DNA of 64,000 bases from Impatiens glandulifera (GCF_907164915.1 NW_025919140.1:1218680-1282679); one strand, 5' to 3'. Counted from the stretch's first letter, positions 21,850-33,464 are shown. A program made the numbers and translations. The notes: generated by a model from the letters alone, not told the origin.

Positions 21850-22190
21850 AATCATGTCTTGTGTCTTTTACTTATTTCCTACTTATTTACTTTAAAACCG
21901 AACTACACTAACCGAAATATAATCCTACTCCTATAATCAAAACCAGTCTATACATACTCCATAAACCAACTCCTCATAAACCTCATCGAAGTCGTGTGTG
22001 TTTCTTCAAACTGAAATAGACATTTCTGCCCTTGAACCCGGTTCAAGAGTCTGTGACAGTTTGCGTGGTGTTAAGAACGGTTGTAGTCTCTAACCGGACT
22101 ATCACCAATCAGAACGTGTGTAGTGTTATAAGCGGTTAACCCTTCTAAAACCGGAACCCCGGTCCTCCAAGGGCGACCCCGATCCTAACA

Positions 22191-23091
22191 AGTTAGAACA
22201 TGAAAGTAAAGAACACGAGACAAGATTTTATAGATGTTCAGAGTTTAATCTTCTACGTCACCCCTTCTTCTCAAACATTGAGAAGGATATTCACTACGGA
22301 ATATTACACAATCACCACACACAATCCGAACGAGTAACAGCTCGTCGGTTATACCACTCACAATGATGTAATACAATACTTTTACACTTGGTAAAATACA
22401 CACAATACATAAACAATTTTAAGAATTTCAATCACTTATGCGTAAGATCTTTTGTTTTCTGTTTCTTCTCTTGAATAAGCTTTTTCGTAGAGATCTTACG
22501 CGTATCTGTCTTCGGCACAATGAACTTCTATTTATATGGAAAATATGACAACGGTCATAATTTTCTCTCTCTTCTTGATTGATCATTTGAAGCCACGCCG
22601 ATCCGGTTCAGCGGTTGCGTGCACACTTTGTCATTTTGGACACTTGACAGTCATGCACTTAGGCCGGCTTGCATTTTTGACACATGGCATGCATGCACCA
22701 AGTCAGAGCCGCCTGAATCTGATGTTGCTTGTAGAGTTAGATAACTAGTTTCATCATTGTTTTTGTTGCATGCTTCTGATCTAGATCTTATCTTCTTTTG
22801 TATTTTCGAGAAATCTTTATATCGTCATATTACGTCATTTTCTTAGATTCGCCACTTTTCATATTTTCCGTTGAACTTTTACGATCTTCAATAAGAGTGT
22901 GTCAACCGGATGATTCAGCCTTTGCTAGCCGATCCGTTTGAGGAGTTCAGTCGGTTTTGTAAACTATGACCCGATCATTTAGTTTTGTACTTCAGCTAGT
23001 ATGATGCGGCTTGATCTATACCTGCACAAGAAGATTGAGTTTGATTAAGTTCTTTGTCCGGTTAAAATTAATCTACTTAATTTTTTTAACA
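22191..23091 (-). repeat. C-type LTR fragment, minus strand
   Basis: On minus it begins TGTTAAAAAAATT at 23091 and is cut at 22191, where the C LTR ends. It contains TATAAATA on minus (22529-22536) with AACGG at 22550-22554. Its 3' end is missing. Confidence 0.75.
22233..22286 (-). promoter_or_regulatory. Conserved hairpin block, minus C-type LTR
   Basis: On plus, TCTACGTCACCCC is followed by CTTCTCA and TGAGAAGG around a 5-base loop. The stem is the C-type version (TCTCA/TGAGA). Confidence 0.7.
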
Positions 23092-24073
23092 AGTTGCATA
23101 CATTGTTGACAACGTTTCTGATCTACCTCTTCACTCTGAATACATTTCAGAGCGTATTAATCAAGTATGTGCCGATATTCTAAATGAACAAGATTAGACT
23201 AAGGATGCATTAAAGGCTCCCTCTTCCCCTCCTAAAGATAAAGAACCAAAGCATTCTTTATAAGTAAATGTGCATGTGAACCCGATTCGCACAGCTCCAT
23301 CTTATTCCCAATCCGTAACTTTGGATGCTCACTCTTTTGAAGAAACTTCTCCTGGAGGAGCAAAGTTTTGTTATACAATCATGGATGCACTAAGTTCTAT
23401 GCAGCATAATATAATGGACATATCGTCCATATTGGCTCATCTTGAAAAGGGGTCCACTTCAAGTAAAGAAAATGTCTCTTCCATTCTTGCCACTCAAAAT
23501 GAAACTGAGAAAATTCTAAAGAAAAATACATATGAAGTCAACATCCTTCATACTCAGTACAAGATGCTGGAAAAGAATTTATTCAAACGACAATCGGATC
23601 ATCATGCTTAAGCAAAGACTTTAAACCTAGATCTTCACCAAGATACAAGATCCGCTATTGAACTTATTCAGGCACAAGTAATAGAGATGTCAAACTCATT
23701 AAGAAGAGAAAAGGATGAGCAACTACAGCATGCTGATACAATTGCAAGGCACTTTCAAGCTGTAGAAGAGGCTGAAGCTGCTGATGAGAAAGAACTAGCT
23801 CTTGTTGCTGCCGACCCTAATAATGTTAAAAGGGGGAATGGAAGCAAAAGAGGGGGGTCAACTTCTGGTTGTGGAACGCAATCAAAATCCAAGCGAAAAA
23901 CTACTCAAGGAGGCGAGGGCAGTTGTGCACCAGAAAGAAGAGGCTAAGGTCGTGGAGGCGATAGAGGTGGTGGCAATGGATTTCGATCGATTACTAGATT
24001 CCACAACATTAAATCTGGAGAACCAATGCTTGAAAGCGGTGCAAATGCAAGAATAAAAAGGGAAGGACACTAA
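23092..24073 (+). pseudogene. ORF3 C-terminal part, element D
   Basis: One frame from about 23140 to a TAA at 24071-24073, with stops near 23194 and 23262 and at 23609-23611 and 23945-23947 but no frameshift. Blocks match D': VCADILNEQD, IMDALSSMQHNIMDISS, a coiled coil, DTIARHFQAVEE, ELALVAADPNNVKRG, then a Gly and Arg-rich tail (GRGGDRGGG). The RGG-like tail could bind nucleic acid; this is inference. The 5' end is cut by the minus LTR ending at 23091. About 150 bp of untranslated sequence with a degenerate polypurine tract follow. Confidence 0.72.
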
Positions 24074-24223
24074 ATATTTCTTCTTATGTTTTTCCTTTGT
24101 TTCGTAATTTAAAACTCTGTTTGAAAATTATGGCGGATTACTCTATTTTGAATCTTATTTGATGAGGGTTTATTTTTCTTTATTAAGGTTGCATAGTTTT
24201 AACATCATCAAAAATGAGGAAAT

Positions 24224-24276
24224 TGTTGGGAAAAATTAAAAACAAAGTAAAGAAAAGAGTTAACTAAGAGAGAAAT
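24224..24276 (+). repeat. LTR of element D, first 53 bp
   Basis: Begins TGTTGGGAAAAATT after the polypurine tract. Interrupted at 24276/24277 by element B; the rest continues at 37813. The D' LTR on minus gives the uninterrupted order. Confidence 0.85.
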
Positions 24277-24355
24277 TGTTAGATAAAATTAGATCGGTTA
24301 AATAAAACTTAACAAAAACAAAACTCTTGTGCAGGAACAGGCAAAGGACCGAACT

Positions 24356-24497
24356 GGTCAAATTAAGAAACCGGTTAAGAAACGAAACCGGTCAAGCAAC
24401 TCAATAGGCCAAGTAACTCAACCAATTAAGAAACTAACCGGTCAAGTTATCAATCCGACCAAAAACCTGACCGAACAAGAAAGACAAGATCGGTCAA
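24356..24497 (+). promoter_or_regulatory. W-box cluster in U3, element B 5' LTR
   Basis: GGTCAA (reverse of TTGACC) at 24356, 24390, 24440 and 24492, mostly within ACCGGTCAAG units. The cluster is also present in the 3' LTR. Confidence 0.5.
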
Positions 24498-24883
24498 AAC
24501 AGAAGGACAGAAACACTAGACAATCGGTCATTTAAAAGCCGAGGAATAACCGGAAGTCATCCGGTTAACACACATAACCGACCAACATAAAAAGATACTT
24601 CGGGTATCTGCTGAGAATGATGCCAAAAGAACAGACTGAACATTGCCATATTCATACAAGTCTGAGGATAGTCTGAAAGCTACAGAAAACTGTCCTACAA
24701 GATCTTTCCACTCCATGATAAATCAGAAAGGCAATCTTTCAAGAACAGATAACTGCCCAACCGACAGTTGCCATATTGAGTAAAAGACAAACCTAGCCGG
24801 TTTGACCTACACACTACTAGACCGCCAGGTCTGAATCACTGAACCTCTGCTCAACCAATCAGATTCAAGGAAATGAAATGTGA

Positions 24884-24909
24884 CCGTTGGCACATTTCAC
24901 CTATAAAAG
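24884..24909 (+). promoter_or_regulatory. CCGTTGG box and TATA box, element B 5' LTR
   Basis: CCGTTGG (24884-24890) and TATAAAAG (24902-24909). In the 3' LTR the TATA box is kept (37188-37195) but CCGTTGG has been lost to a TCGTCGAC sequence. Confidence 0.7.
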
Positions 24910-25113
24910 AAGGAGCTGAAGAGGAGTAAATGCGGGACACATAAGGGATTTTTGAAGATTACAAGTTCTGAATTATCAACATTGTGTTCTATCTCTAGAA
25001 AGCTTAAAGTGCTAAGTTGAAGCATAATTCTACAATTTCGGTTAAAATTGTACGGGTGTTATCGAGCAGGAAATAAGTCTCGATTGGATTGCTTGTATTC
25101 CTTAATGAATATC

Positions 25114-25175
25114 CTTCTCGCGGTTTCGAGAGGAAGGGGTGACGTAGGAGTTTTATCTCCGAACATCCATAAAAA
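25114..25175 (+). promoter_or_regulatory. Conserved hairpin block, element B 5' LTR
   Basis: CCTTCTCG (25114-25121) pairs with CGAGAGGAAGG (25128-25138), then GGGGTGACGTAGGAG and CTCCGAACATCCATAAA follow. About 212 bp after the TATA box. Confidence 0.75.
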
Positions 25176-25528
25176 CCTGTCTTGTCATTTACTTTCCGCC
25201 TGCTTTACTTTATAACCGATCTGCACTAACCTACTAATACCGCCTTGACCGACTTTACATTACCTAAACCGAATTACTAAGATCCAAAACCGACCCAGCA
25301 ACTTCCAAACCTGTCCTATTCAAAACCGGTTCTGCCTATCTTGTGAGTGTGCTGCTTCAACCTAAAACAAACCACTTCCACGCTTGAACCTGGTTCAAGG
25401 GTTTGTGACAGTTTGTGTAGTATTGAAACTCCGGTGTTAATCTCTAACCGGATTAATCACCACTCTTTGAGTGAGACGCGCTAACCGGTCAACCCCGGTC
25501 CTCCAGCCGCGACCTAGATCCTAACAAT

Positions 25529-25540
25529 TGGTATCAGAGC
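25529..25540 (+). other. Primer binding site, element B
   Basis: TGGTATCAGAGC, 2 bp after the LTR, complementary to the 3' end of plant initiator tRNA-Met, the usual Copia primer. Confidence 0.93.
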
Positions 25541-25565
25541 AGTTAGTTTCAATACTCAAGCAATC

Positions 25566-27323
25566 ATGTCTTTTGATAGGCCCCCAATGCTAGAAGGTGA
25601 TGACTTTGCCAACTGGAAGGCACAAATGCACCTGCACTTAATCACCATGGATGACGAGATGCAGTTCATCATAGCCGAAGGACCGATAATCATTGACAAG
25701 GATAGAAAGGACTGGACAGCTGAAGATAGGAGAAGAAACAATCTGGATAACCATGCCAGAAACCGCATCTCCAACGGTGTGGACAGAAACACGTATTGCA
25801 AGATCAGAGATTGCAAAACCGCAAAGGAAACATGGGAAACGGTTATACAAATTCATGAGGGAAATGAAAGAACCAAGGAAAACAAGATAATGGTGGCTAC
25901 CCAGAAGTTTGAAAACATCAAGATGAGACCGGGAGAAACAATGAGAGAATACAGTGACCGGTTCACAGGTGTGATAGACGAGCTAGCAACTCTTGACAAG
26001 AGGTATGACAACAAGGAAGTTATCATGAAAGCGTTAAGATCTCTTCCAAGTGCATGGGACATAAAGACAATGGTGATGAGGGAATCAAATTGCCTAAGCA
26101 AGATGAAACTACATGATGTATTTGAAGATCTTAAGGCATATGAGTTTGAAATGAGATCTAGGACTGAAGAAGAAGTTTCGGCCTCAACCTCAACCAGAGC
26201 ACTAATCACATCCACAGAACCTGTTGCACCTGCACCAATCAGAACCGCTGAACAGTTCCCCGAGGATGCCATGGCAATGCTTGCACAGAAATTTTGGAGG
26301 TTCATGAAAAGAAGCCAACTGACAAACAACTACAACTATGGTGATAAATCTAATATAAGATGCTAGAACTGCAACTGTTTGGGACATTTCAAGTGGGAAT
26401 GCAGAAAACCGAGGAGAGATGACCGGAAACCGGACAATCAAAATAACCGAAATAACTATCAACAAACCGGTGAAGGAAGTGAGGTTTAGAAAGCACCAAT
26501 AGCCGATGATGGGGGTAGATTATGGGCTCACAATGACAATGATGATGAACTCACATGCCTCATGGGAAATGAGGAACAAGTATTTGACTCTCCTTGTGAA
26601 GAATTTAATAAAGATGAGTTATATAATGCATTGAATGATATGGTAGCAGAGTATAAGAATCTATTAATCTTATTACCTAAGCAACCCAATTTTAGAGCCG
26701 ACCTTATAGTACCCACCCTGACCGAACCAAAGATCATACAACCAGATAAAACTCCTGATGAAATCCCTATCTTAGAAACCGAGTCAACACCTGAACTATC
26801 CTCTAAAACCGAACAGCTCAATGAGCCAGTTCTGACCGAGGAAGAAAATGCCCGACTCCAGTATAGAATGACCGCATTGAAGAGATCTAGTGAAATGGTA
26901 AGAAAAATGTGTAGTTATAAAAGACACCCTACTTGCATGTTTGGTCTAGGTTACAAAAACAATAGATCCCAAAGCCAAAAACACTTAGACAAAGTAAGGC
27001 TCACAAAGGATGATCTTCCCTTTGTAAGTTTTATAAGAAGTTCTTTAACCGCTGAAGAAGAATTAACTGCCTATTATACGGAAGACAAACTAACCTATGT
27101 AGGTCCAACTGATTCTGAGAAATGGCTTCACCTTGAGAAAAGGAAAGCCAACTCACAACCGCATAAGACAAACCAAAGATCATCCCCACACAAGGCCTTC
27201 TTAGGAAAACAGAAAGATTCAAAACCGAGTGCAAGAAAAGTAGTTAAGACATTGACCAGGAAAGCTGTCCGGTTTGTCAAGATTTGGATACCCAAGGGAC
27301 TAATCGCTTGTGGACCCAAGTAA
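25566..27323 (+). pseudogene. gag: Gag, element B
   Basis: One frame of about 585 codons with only two stops before its end (TAG at 26364-26366 and TAG near 26488). Starts MSFDRPPMLEGDDFANWK, the usual start of SIRE-type gag. Residues 1-210 form the Gag (UBN2-like) domain with the W and Y positions kept. A CCHC knuckle (C-x2-C-x4-H-x4-C) lies at about 26361-26405; its second codon is the first stop. The basic C-terminal part then matches element A. It ends with a TAA at 27321-27323 that is directly followed by ATG. The start was chosen as the first ATG after the primer site. Confidence 0.88.
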
Positions 27324-27348
27324 ATGTGAGTACCAAATAGTTGTAAAT

Positions 27349-30300
27349 ATGTACATTTTGCAGGACATAAAGAAACGGCTAGGAAACTCTGAATGGTACT
27401 TGGATAGCGGTTGCTCCAGGCACATGACCAGAAACAATAATCTTCTAACCGACATCAGAATAGAAACCGGTGCACTAATCACTTTCTGTGACAACTCAAA
27501 AGGTAGAACTGTGGGCAAGGGTAAGATTGTCTATGGTAACTTAACGATTGATAATGTACTCTTAGTTGAAAACCTATGTTTTAACCTGCTAAGCATTAGT
27601 CAAATGTGTGATGCTGGATACACTGTAGAATTTCTTAAACATGCATGCCTAGTTAAGAATTCTCAAGGCATAACACTACTAACCGGAAATAGGTTAGGAA
27701 ACATCTACAAAGTAGATTGGAATAATAAAGTAGAATATCCTATATGAATGATAGCTAAAATCGATCAAACCTGGTTGTGGCATAAAAGACTAAACCATCT
27801 AAACATGAAAACTTTACACTATATTCGCGGTAAAAAGTTAGTCGAGGGAGTTCCTGACATAGTGTTTAATAAGGATAAGGTTTGTTCAGCATGTCAAATG
27901 GGTAAACAAACTGGGTCAACCTTTAAGAGTAAAGGACACATTCAATCTAACCGATACTTAGATCTTCTTCACATGGATTTATTTGGACCGATTAGGGTCG
28001 TCAGCCTAGGAGGTATGCTTTACACTATGGTAGTTGTTGATGATTATTCCAGGTATACATGGGTAATATTCTTGCCATCCAAACGTGAAACCGCATCAAA
28101 TTTGATCACACTACTTAAACGTTTGCAAAATGAAAAATCAACACGCATTAATATCATTAGAAGTGATAGAGGTACCGAATTTACAAATAGCACTCTAAAT
28201 GCATTTCTTGATGAATTCGGTATTAGACACGAGTTGTCTAGTGCTAGGACTCCTCAATAGAATGGCCTGGCAGAGAGAAGAAACCGAACTCTCAAGGAAG
28301 CCGCACAGTCCATGATAGCGGATTCGGGTATTGCTCAGAAATTCTGGGCTGAAGCTATGAACACCGCATGTAATACACAAAACCGGTCTTTGATTAACAA
28401 GTTTCACAACAAAACACCTTATGAGGTATATTTTTATAGAGTTCATAACCTTAAGTATCTTAAGAGTTTCGGTTGTAAATGCTACATTCATATAAATTGC
28501 AAAACCTTTCTATCTGCTTTTGATGCAAAAACCGATACTAGGATCATGTTAGGGTACTCAGTAGTGAGTAAAGCATATAGAGTGTATAACCATAGAACCT
28601 TAACCGTGGAGCAATCACTTCATGTTGTTTTCGATGAATCGATTGAAAGCAACACTGCATCATGATTTGATCTACACAACAGACTGGAAAATAACAATAT
28701 CCATTCTGATAGTGAAGATGAGATTCCGGTTTTCAGGCGGTTTGTCCATGACCAAGTGGGTAATGATGAAACCCAACCGGATCAAGCTGTCCCACGACAG
28801 GAAGCTGACACTTCGGTCCAAACTGAGGAAATCGGTCGGTCTGACACTCCTATTCAGCCTACCGATATGTCTAGCCTTGATCAAGTAAACGGTAACTTTG
28901 TAGACATTCCTGAACCGAATCTCAAAAGGAACACCAATCATCCTCCGGAGCTAATTATAGGTGATCCCTCAAAACCTGTTCTAACTAGGCGACAAATCCT
29001 GGAGGAATACTTCAATTTCGCCTTCATATCTCAGATTGAGCCGAAAAGAGTGGATGAAGCATTGTCAGATCCGAATTGGATCTTGGGAATGCAAGAAGAG
29101 TTAAACCAGTTTGAGAGTAACAAAGTCTGGTACCTAGTCCCTAGACCGAAAGATCAACCGGTCATAGGAACAAGATGGGTATTTAGAAATAAAGTCAATG
29201 AAGACGGTTTGGTCACGAGGAACAAAGCCAGATTAGTGGCACAATGATACAAACAGGAAGAAGGCATTGATTTTAAAGAATCATTTGCCCCTGTAGCTAG
29301 GATTGAAGCTATTAGGATTTTTCTATCTTTTGCTGCAATCAAGAATTTTAAGGTCTTCCAAATGGATGTTAAAAGTGCATTTTTGAATGGTGACCTACGT
29401 GAAGAAGTATATGTTGAACAACCACCAGGTTTCAAAAATGTTGAACTACCCAACCATGTATACTGGTTAAACAAAGCTTTATACGGTCTAAAGCAAGCTC
29501 CTAGAGCCTGGTATGACACACTAACCGCATTCTTATTAAAGCATGACTTCACCATCGGTTCGGTGGACAAAACATTATTTAAGTTTGAGAAAAAGGAACA
29601 TATCCTACTTGTTCAAATATATGTAGATGATATCATCTTCGGTTCAACCGACCCTAAGCTATGTGATAAATTCTCAACCCTGATGACTAACAAATTTGAA
29701 ATGAGTATGATGGGAGAATTAAGTTTTTTCCTAGGTCTTCAGGTTAAGCAACTCGAAGAAGGAACTTTCATCAGTCAACCCAAATACACTAAAGAACTGT
29801 TAAAGAAATTTGGGATGGATACATGCTCCTCAGCCGCTACTACAATGAGCTCATCGGTCAAATTGGACAAAGATGATGAGGGTCAAGCGGTAGACCTGAC
29901 CGCTTACCGAGGCATCATCGGTTCTCTTCTATACCTGACAGCAAGTAGACCGGATATTCTATTTGCGGTCGGTGTGTGTGGAAGATTCCAGGCCAACCCA
30001 AAACAATCTCACTACCCAGACGTCGGTCTGTGGTATCCAAAGGACTCATCTTTTAACCTAACAAGTTATTCAGATGCAGATTATGCAGGTTGCAAGGTTG
30101 ATAGAAAAAGCACCAGCGGAACATGCCAATTCCTAGGTGATCGTCTTGTTTCATGGCACAACAAGAAACAGACATCAGTTGCCACATCAACCGCAGAAGC
30201 TGAATATCTGGCGGCCGGAAGCTGCTGTTCACAACTTCTTTGGATCCAACAACAACTAAAGGATTTCGGTATCACAACCGAAGAGTCTCCAATCTTCTGT

Positions 30301-30546
30301 GATAACACAAGTGCCATAGCGATCACCTACAATCCGGTTTTACACTCTAGAACCAAGCACATTGACATAAGGCATCACTTTATTCGGGAACATGTCATGC
30401 TAAAGCATATCCGGCTAGAATACGTATCGACAGATCAACAAGTAGCCGATATCTTCACAAAGCCCCTACAGGAAGCTAATTTTTCTCAATTCAAACTCAC
30501 ACTCGGTTTGACTGATATTAATCAAATTATTCCTAAGGATGCTTAA
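27349..30546 (+). pseudogene. pol: Copia pol (PR-INT-RT-RNase H), element B
   Basis: In the +1 frame relative to gag. Protease WYLDSGCSRHM near 27400; integrase zinc finger HKRLNH...CSACQMGK near 27780-27910; integrase core with DLFGP, VVDDYSRYTW and GLAERRNRT; RT with [12 protein letters not shown] and YVDDIIFG near 29620; RNase H with [16 protein letters not shown] near 30080, and a C-terminal region to KDA and a TAA at 30544-30546. Stops at 27745-27747, 28258-28260, 28663-28665 and 29245-29247. A 39-bp in-frame deletion near 30016, seen against copy A, removes 13 residues between RT and RNase H. From 29362 the frame is open for 394 codons. Confidence 0.93.
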
Positions 30547-30991
30547 AAGGGAAATTGGCTCGGACAGACAAAACCGGTAGTTCCTCCTAAAGTGTCGGAT
30601 TTCAAATTTCCCAAGGTATCTATGGAAGAACCTCCTGGTCTATCAGTTAGAGGAAACCGACCGGTTACTTAGTGCATGCACCAAATAACCGCATCGGGAC
30701 GAACAACTGATAACTGACCGCTTCGGAAATAGTTTATCTCAGATTATTTGGTCTTCGAACAAAAGTGGAATAATTACCTGTGTTTAAACTTATCTGTCCT
30801 GAAAAATTACCTTTTCAAAGTAAAATTGTCACACCTCAAAAGACGTGAAGATTTGATATCTTTCATGGTCCAGGTCTATGACTAACATCATAGGCTGTAG
30901 ATATGCTTATTTCATGCAAAATACTTTATCCTATGGTTAATAGACATCATTACTTGTGATACACTGGATAATAGGATCCTCCCTCCACTAG

Positions 30992-30999
30992 TATATAGG
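30992..30999 (+). promoter_or_regulatory. TATA box of module 1, element B
   Basis: TATATAGG lies 67 bp before the ATG at 31059. It sits in the 512-bp region after pol (30547-31058), which has no ORF and keeps the GTGCATGCAC palindrome (30672-30681). Confidence 0.45.
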
Positions 31000-31058
31000 T
31001 TAAGCAAACCTTAAACAAAACAATCACAAGATATAACTTATTCTCTCACTAAGACAAA

Positions 31059-31820
31059 ATGTCTCAGTTTCCAAACATCCTTCACGTGGACTTCAAATCC
31101 GCTCTAAGTACTGAACACTACGATGTCTTTAAGATGATCAAGTCACTTGAAGACACCGGCCTCCAGCACTTTCTGGATGACAAACATGTCATCTACCCGG
31201 AATCGGTCATGAAATTCTTCTACAATGCCAGAGTTTTTCGTGGAACTCCTCACTTTGACACACACATTCAGTCAAAAGTAGGTGGGATTGTATTTGATTT
31301 CACAGAAAGTGACTTTGCAAGATGTTTCGATCTACCAAAGCAAGGGCTGACCGACCTTAATGTACCGGCTGAACTAAAGGCCGAAATATCCTTAACCTTT
31401 GCTCGGTCAAATCAACCAGTTGATGACCACGGAGCCAAATCACAGTTGAGAGTTGAGTATTAGCTTCTCAACGATGTGATCGATCGAGGCATCCTGGGAA
31501 GGGATGTCACCAACACCTATTGTACCGCAGCCTTCAACATGATGGCCGCTATAACCACGGGTACACCGGTCAACTGGTCAAGGGTGCTGTTCGACGTACT
31601 AATCTGTATGATTGCCGTTCGAACAATCGGTCTCGTTCCTCAACTATGCTATATACTTCTTGAGCTTGGAGTTCCACCCTGTCCGGGCGAATGGTTGAAC
31701 CAAGCCCAGGTAATCATAAAAGAAGTCACTGACTCATTTTATGAGCGTTTTGAAAAAGTTTGGAAGAGGAGGAACCGCCACATCAACTCCAACGGTCACA
31801 CCAACTCCAACGGATATTAA
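31059..31820 (+). pseudogene. Extra ORF module 1, element B
   Basis: 253 codons in one frame with a single TAG at 31461-31463, at the same place as in copy A (4646-4648). Starts MSQFPNILHVDF. Blocks: SLEDTGLQHFL (residues 28-38), PESVMKFFYNARV (about 47-59), FDFTESDFARCFDLPKQGL (about 75-93), TPVNWSRVLFDVL (about 168-180). The tail is rich in Asn, Ser and Gly. In the aligned module 2 the TAG position is a Gln codon, so a C to T change explains the stop; readthrough is possible but not shown. No membrane segment is clear. Confidence 0.78.
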
Positions 31821-31927
31821 GTCACTCCTTCCTACAACCGGTCATTTTGCTGTACGCACCGGTTGTATCTCTGTTCAAATCCTTATGATCATTTCGGCTT
31901 GGTTTATGTTATCATTGGTTTCAATCG

Positions 31928-32083
31928 GTTACTTTTCGGTCTTTTGTAACATCCGTCATTAATGAAAAGTAACATTCAATTAATGAAGTAACTTCCAACT
32001 ACATGAGTAACTACTATCCAACTAACTTGGTTACTTTTGAACTAGATTCCTACCTCGAGCTCCGCAACCTGTCAAAAGTAACC
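31928..32083 (+). promoter_or_regulatory. Two inverted AAAAGTAAC pairs before module 2, element B
   Basis: GTTACTTTTC/GAAAAGTAAC at 31928-31937 and 31964-31973; GGTTACTTTTGA/TCAAAAGTAACC at 32029-32040 and 32072-32083. Same arrangement as in copy A; no ORF lies in 31821-32266. Confidence 0.5.
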
Positions 32084-32183
32084 TCTTCCCAATACGTTTG
32101 GAAAACATAAATATTCTCTTCATTAATAAGACAAAACTGATCTTCAACATTAAATGCTGATATTTTCCCTCCAAATCCGGATC

Positions 32184-32191
32184 TATATAAG
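32184..32191 (+). promoter_or_regulatory. TATA box of module 2, element B
   Basis: TATATAAG, 83 bp before the module 2 ATG, followed by a leader rich in C, A and T. Confidence 0.55.
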
Positions 32192-32266
32192 GAGCCACCC
32201 TCTAATCAACTTAACACATCTCAAAACAAAATTTCTTGAACTCTCTCTCTTAGCCAAATTTGAATC

Positions 32267-33001
32267 ATGTCGAGCCGAACTCTAGGAAACTTCTTGAGCA
32301 TCGATTTCGATTCCTGTATGGAACATTGGGATCTGGAAACCAAGGAGCTCATGTTTGAATCCCTCATTGACACCGGTCTTCGCACCTTTCTCGAAGAAAC
32401 TGGTCTCATACTTCTTCCGGATGTCAAGACCTTCTTCAAAAGTGCTTGTATAAGAGGAAACTACATTGTTTTCACAGTGAGAGATCACACCTTCTGGCTG
32501 GATGAAGCCGAGTTTGCTCAAATGTTCAACCTGCCCACAGAAGGGTTTTCAGACTTCCCAACCCGGGTGGGAAGTGCATCAACCAATTACTCAGTATTCT
32601 TCTCTAGTACCGACGTACCTGTGGAGAACTACGGGCTGAAAACCCGCCTTGCCCACCACATCCAACTCGTATATGAGATTGTTAACCGATCTATCATTTG
32701 CCAATCTCCTAATCAACGCTACTCGAAAAGAATGTTTGACATGATGACCTACATTGTTAGCAATACGCCTATCAATTGGTCATCGGTCATTTTCCAAAAT
32801 CTGAAAACTATGGTGCTAACCAAGAAATGTCTCGGATATGCTCCTCATATAAATCGGCTCATTCTCAAATATCGTCCAGAATTTGGACCGAGTTCACCGG
32901 CATCCCCATCAAACATTCTTGACGTGGATGAAGTGGAAGAAAAACTATTTATCAATAAAATTCAGATAAATCGACTCATCAAACATTCAGATATTACATA
33001 A
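32267..33001 (+). CDS. Extra ORF module 2, element B (intact)
   Basis: An unbroken 244-residue ORF starting MSSRTLGNFLSIDFDSC; the only intact module in the window. Blocks: FESLIDTGLRTFLEE (residues 29-43), LLPDVKTFFKSACIRG (about 48-63), an FTVRDHTFWLDEAEFAQMF stretch leading to NLPTEGFSDF (about 68-97), TPINWSSVIFQNLKTMV (about 166-182), then a Pro and Ser-rich linker and an acidic C-terminus. It is soluble-looking, with no signal peptide or membrane span. The block order resembles plant Transposase_32-like proteins (recognised from memory, not searched). No catalytic residues can be named. It has its own TATA box and lies between modules 1 and 3. Confidence 0.72.
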   Translation: MSSRTLGNFLSIDFDSCMEHWDLETKELMFESLIDTGLRTFLEETGLILLPDVKTFFKSACIRGNYIVFTVRDHTFWLDEAEFAQMFNLPTEGFSDFPTRVGSASTNYSVFFSSTDVPVENYGLKTRLAHHIQLVYEIVNRSIICQSPNQRYSKRMFDMMTYIVSNTPINWSSVIFQNLKTMVLTKKCLGYAPHINRLILKYRPEFGPSSPASPSNILDVDEVEEKLFINKIQINRLIKHSDIT

Positions 33002-33284
33002 GTTGTATCTTTATTTCTTATGTATTCCTATTTCTAAACCGACTCATGTATCAGTTTCTATCCTGTACTCTTTCTTCAATAAAATTCTATTTCAGTTTCA
33101 TAACCGGGTCAAAAGTTACAAAATTTGAACATCCATCTAACTAACCGGTTAATATCAATAAATCACTCTGTCTTCGTTGAAAAATCCGATCATCGCGGTT
33201 AATAAAGTACATCACTTCATAACGGTTTCAAAAAGGAACCGCCTCATCAGAACCAAAAGATCACTCAAAATCTTTGGAGGGAAA

Positions 33285-33388
33285 TTTCCCGCCCAAAAGA
33301 CTCCCGCTCAAATTTCCCGCTTTGAATTCCCGCAGATCTCTTCCCGCCCTCGGATTGCCTCCCATTGTTTGCCGCCCATGTTTGCCGC
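33285..33388 (+). promoter_or_regulatory. Cluster of E2F-type sites before module 3, element B
   Basis: TTTCCCGC at 33285-33292 and 33313-33320, TTTGCCGC at 33368-33375 and 33381-33388; ATTCCCGC and CTTCCCGC variants lie between and after. The matching region of A differs by indels, yet the sites persist. Confidence 0.6.
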
Positions 33389-33464
33389 CCAAGGCACTTG
33401 GAGGGAAAATTCCCGCCTAAAGGTGATGGGACGGTTCGCGACGGTTGGAATTCTAAACCGCACC

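Larger units (their letters stand above)
20984..22190 (+). repeat. 3' LTR of element C
   Basis: 1207 bp, starting TGATAGAAAA and ending GATCCTAACA. It shares the A/B LTR plan but is only distantly similar. It is directly followed by a minus-strand LTR piece of the same type with no spacer. Confidence 0.82.
24277..25526 (+). repeat. 5' LTR of element B
   Basis: 1250 bp, TGTTAG...CTAACA ends, followed by AT and the primer binding site. It shares all sub-elements with the A LTR. Confidence 0.95.
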
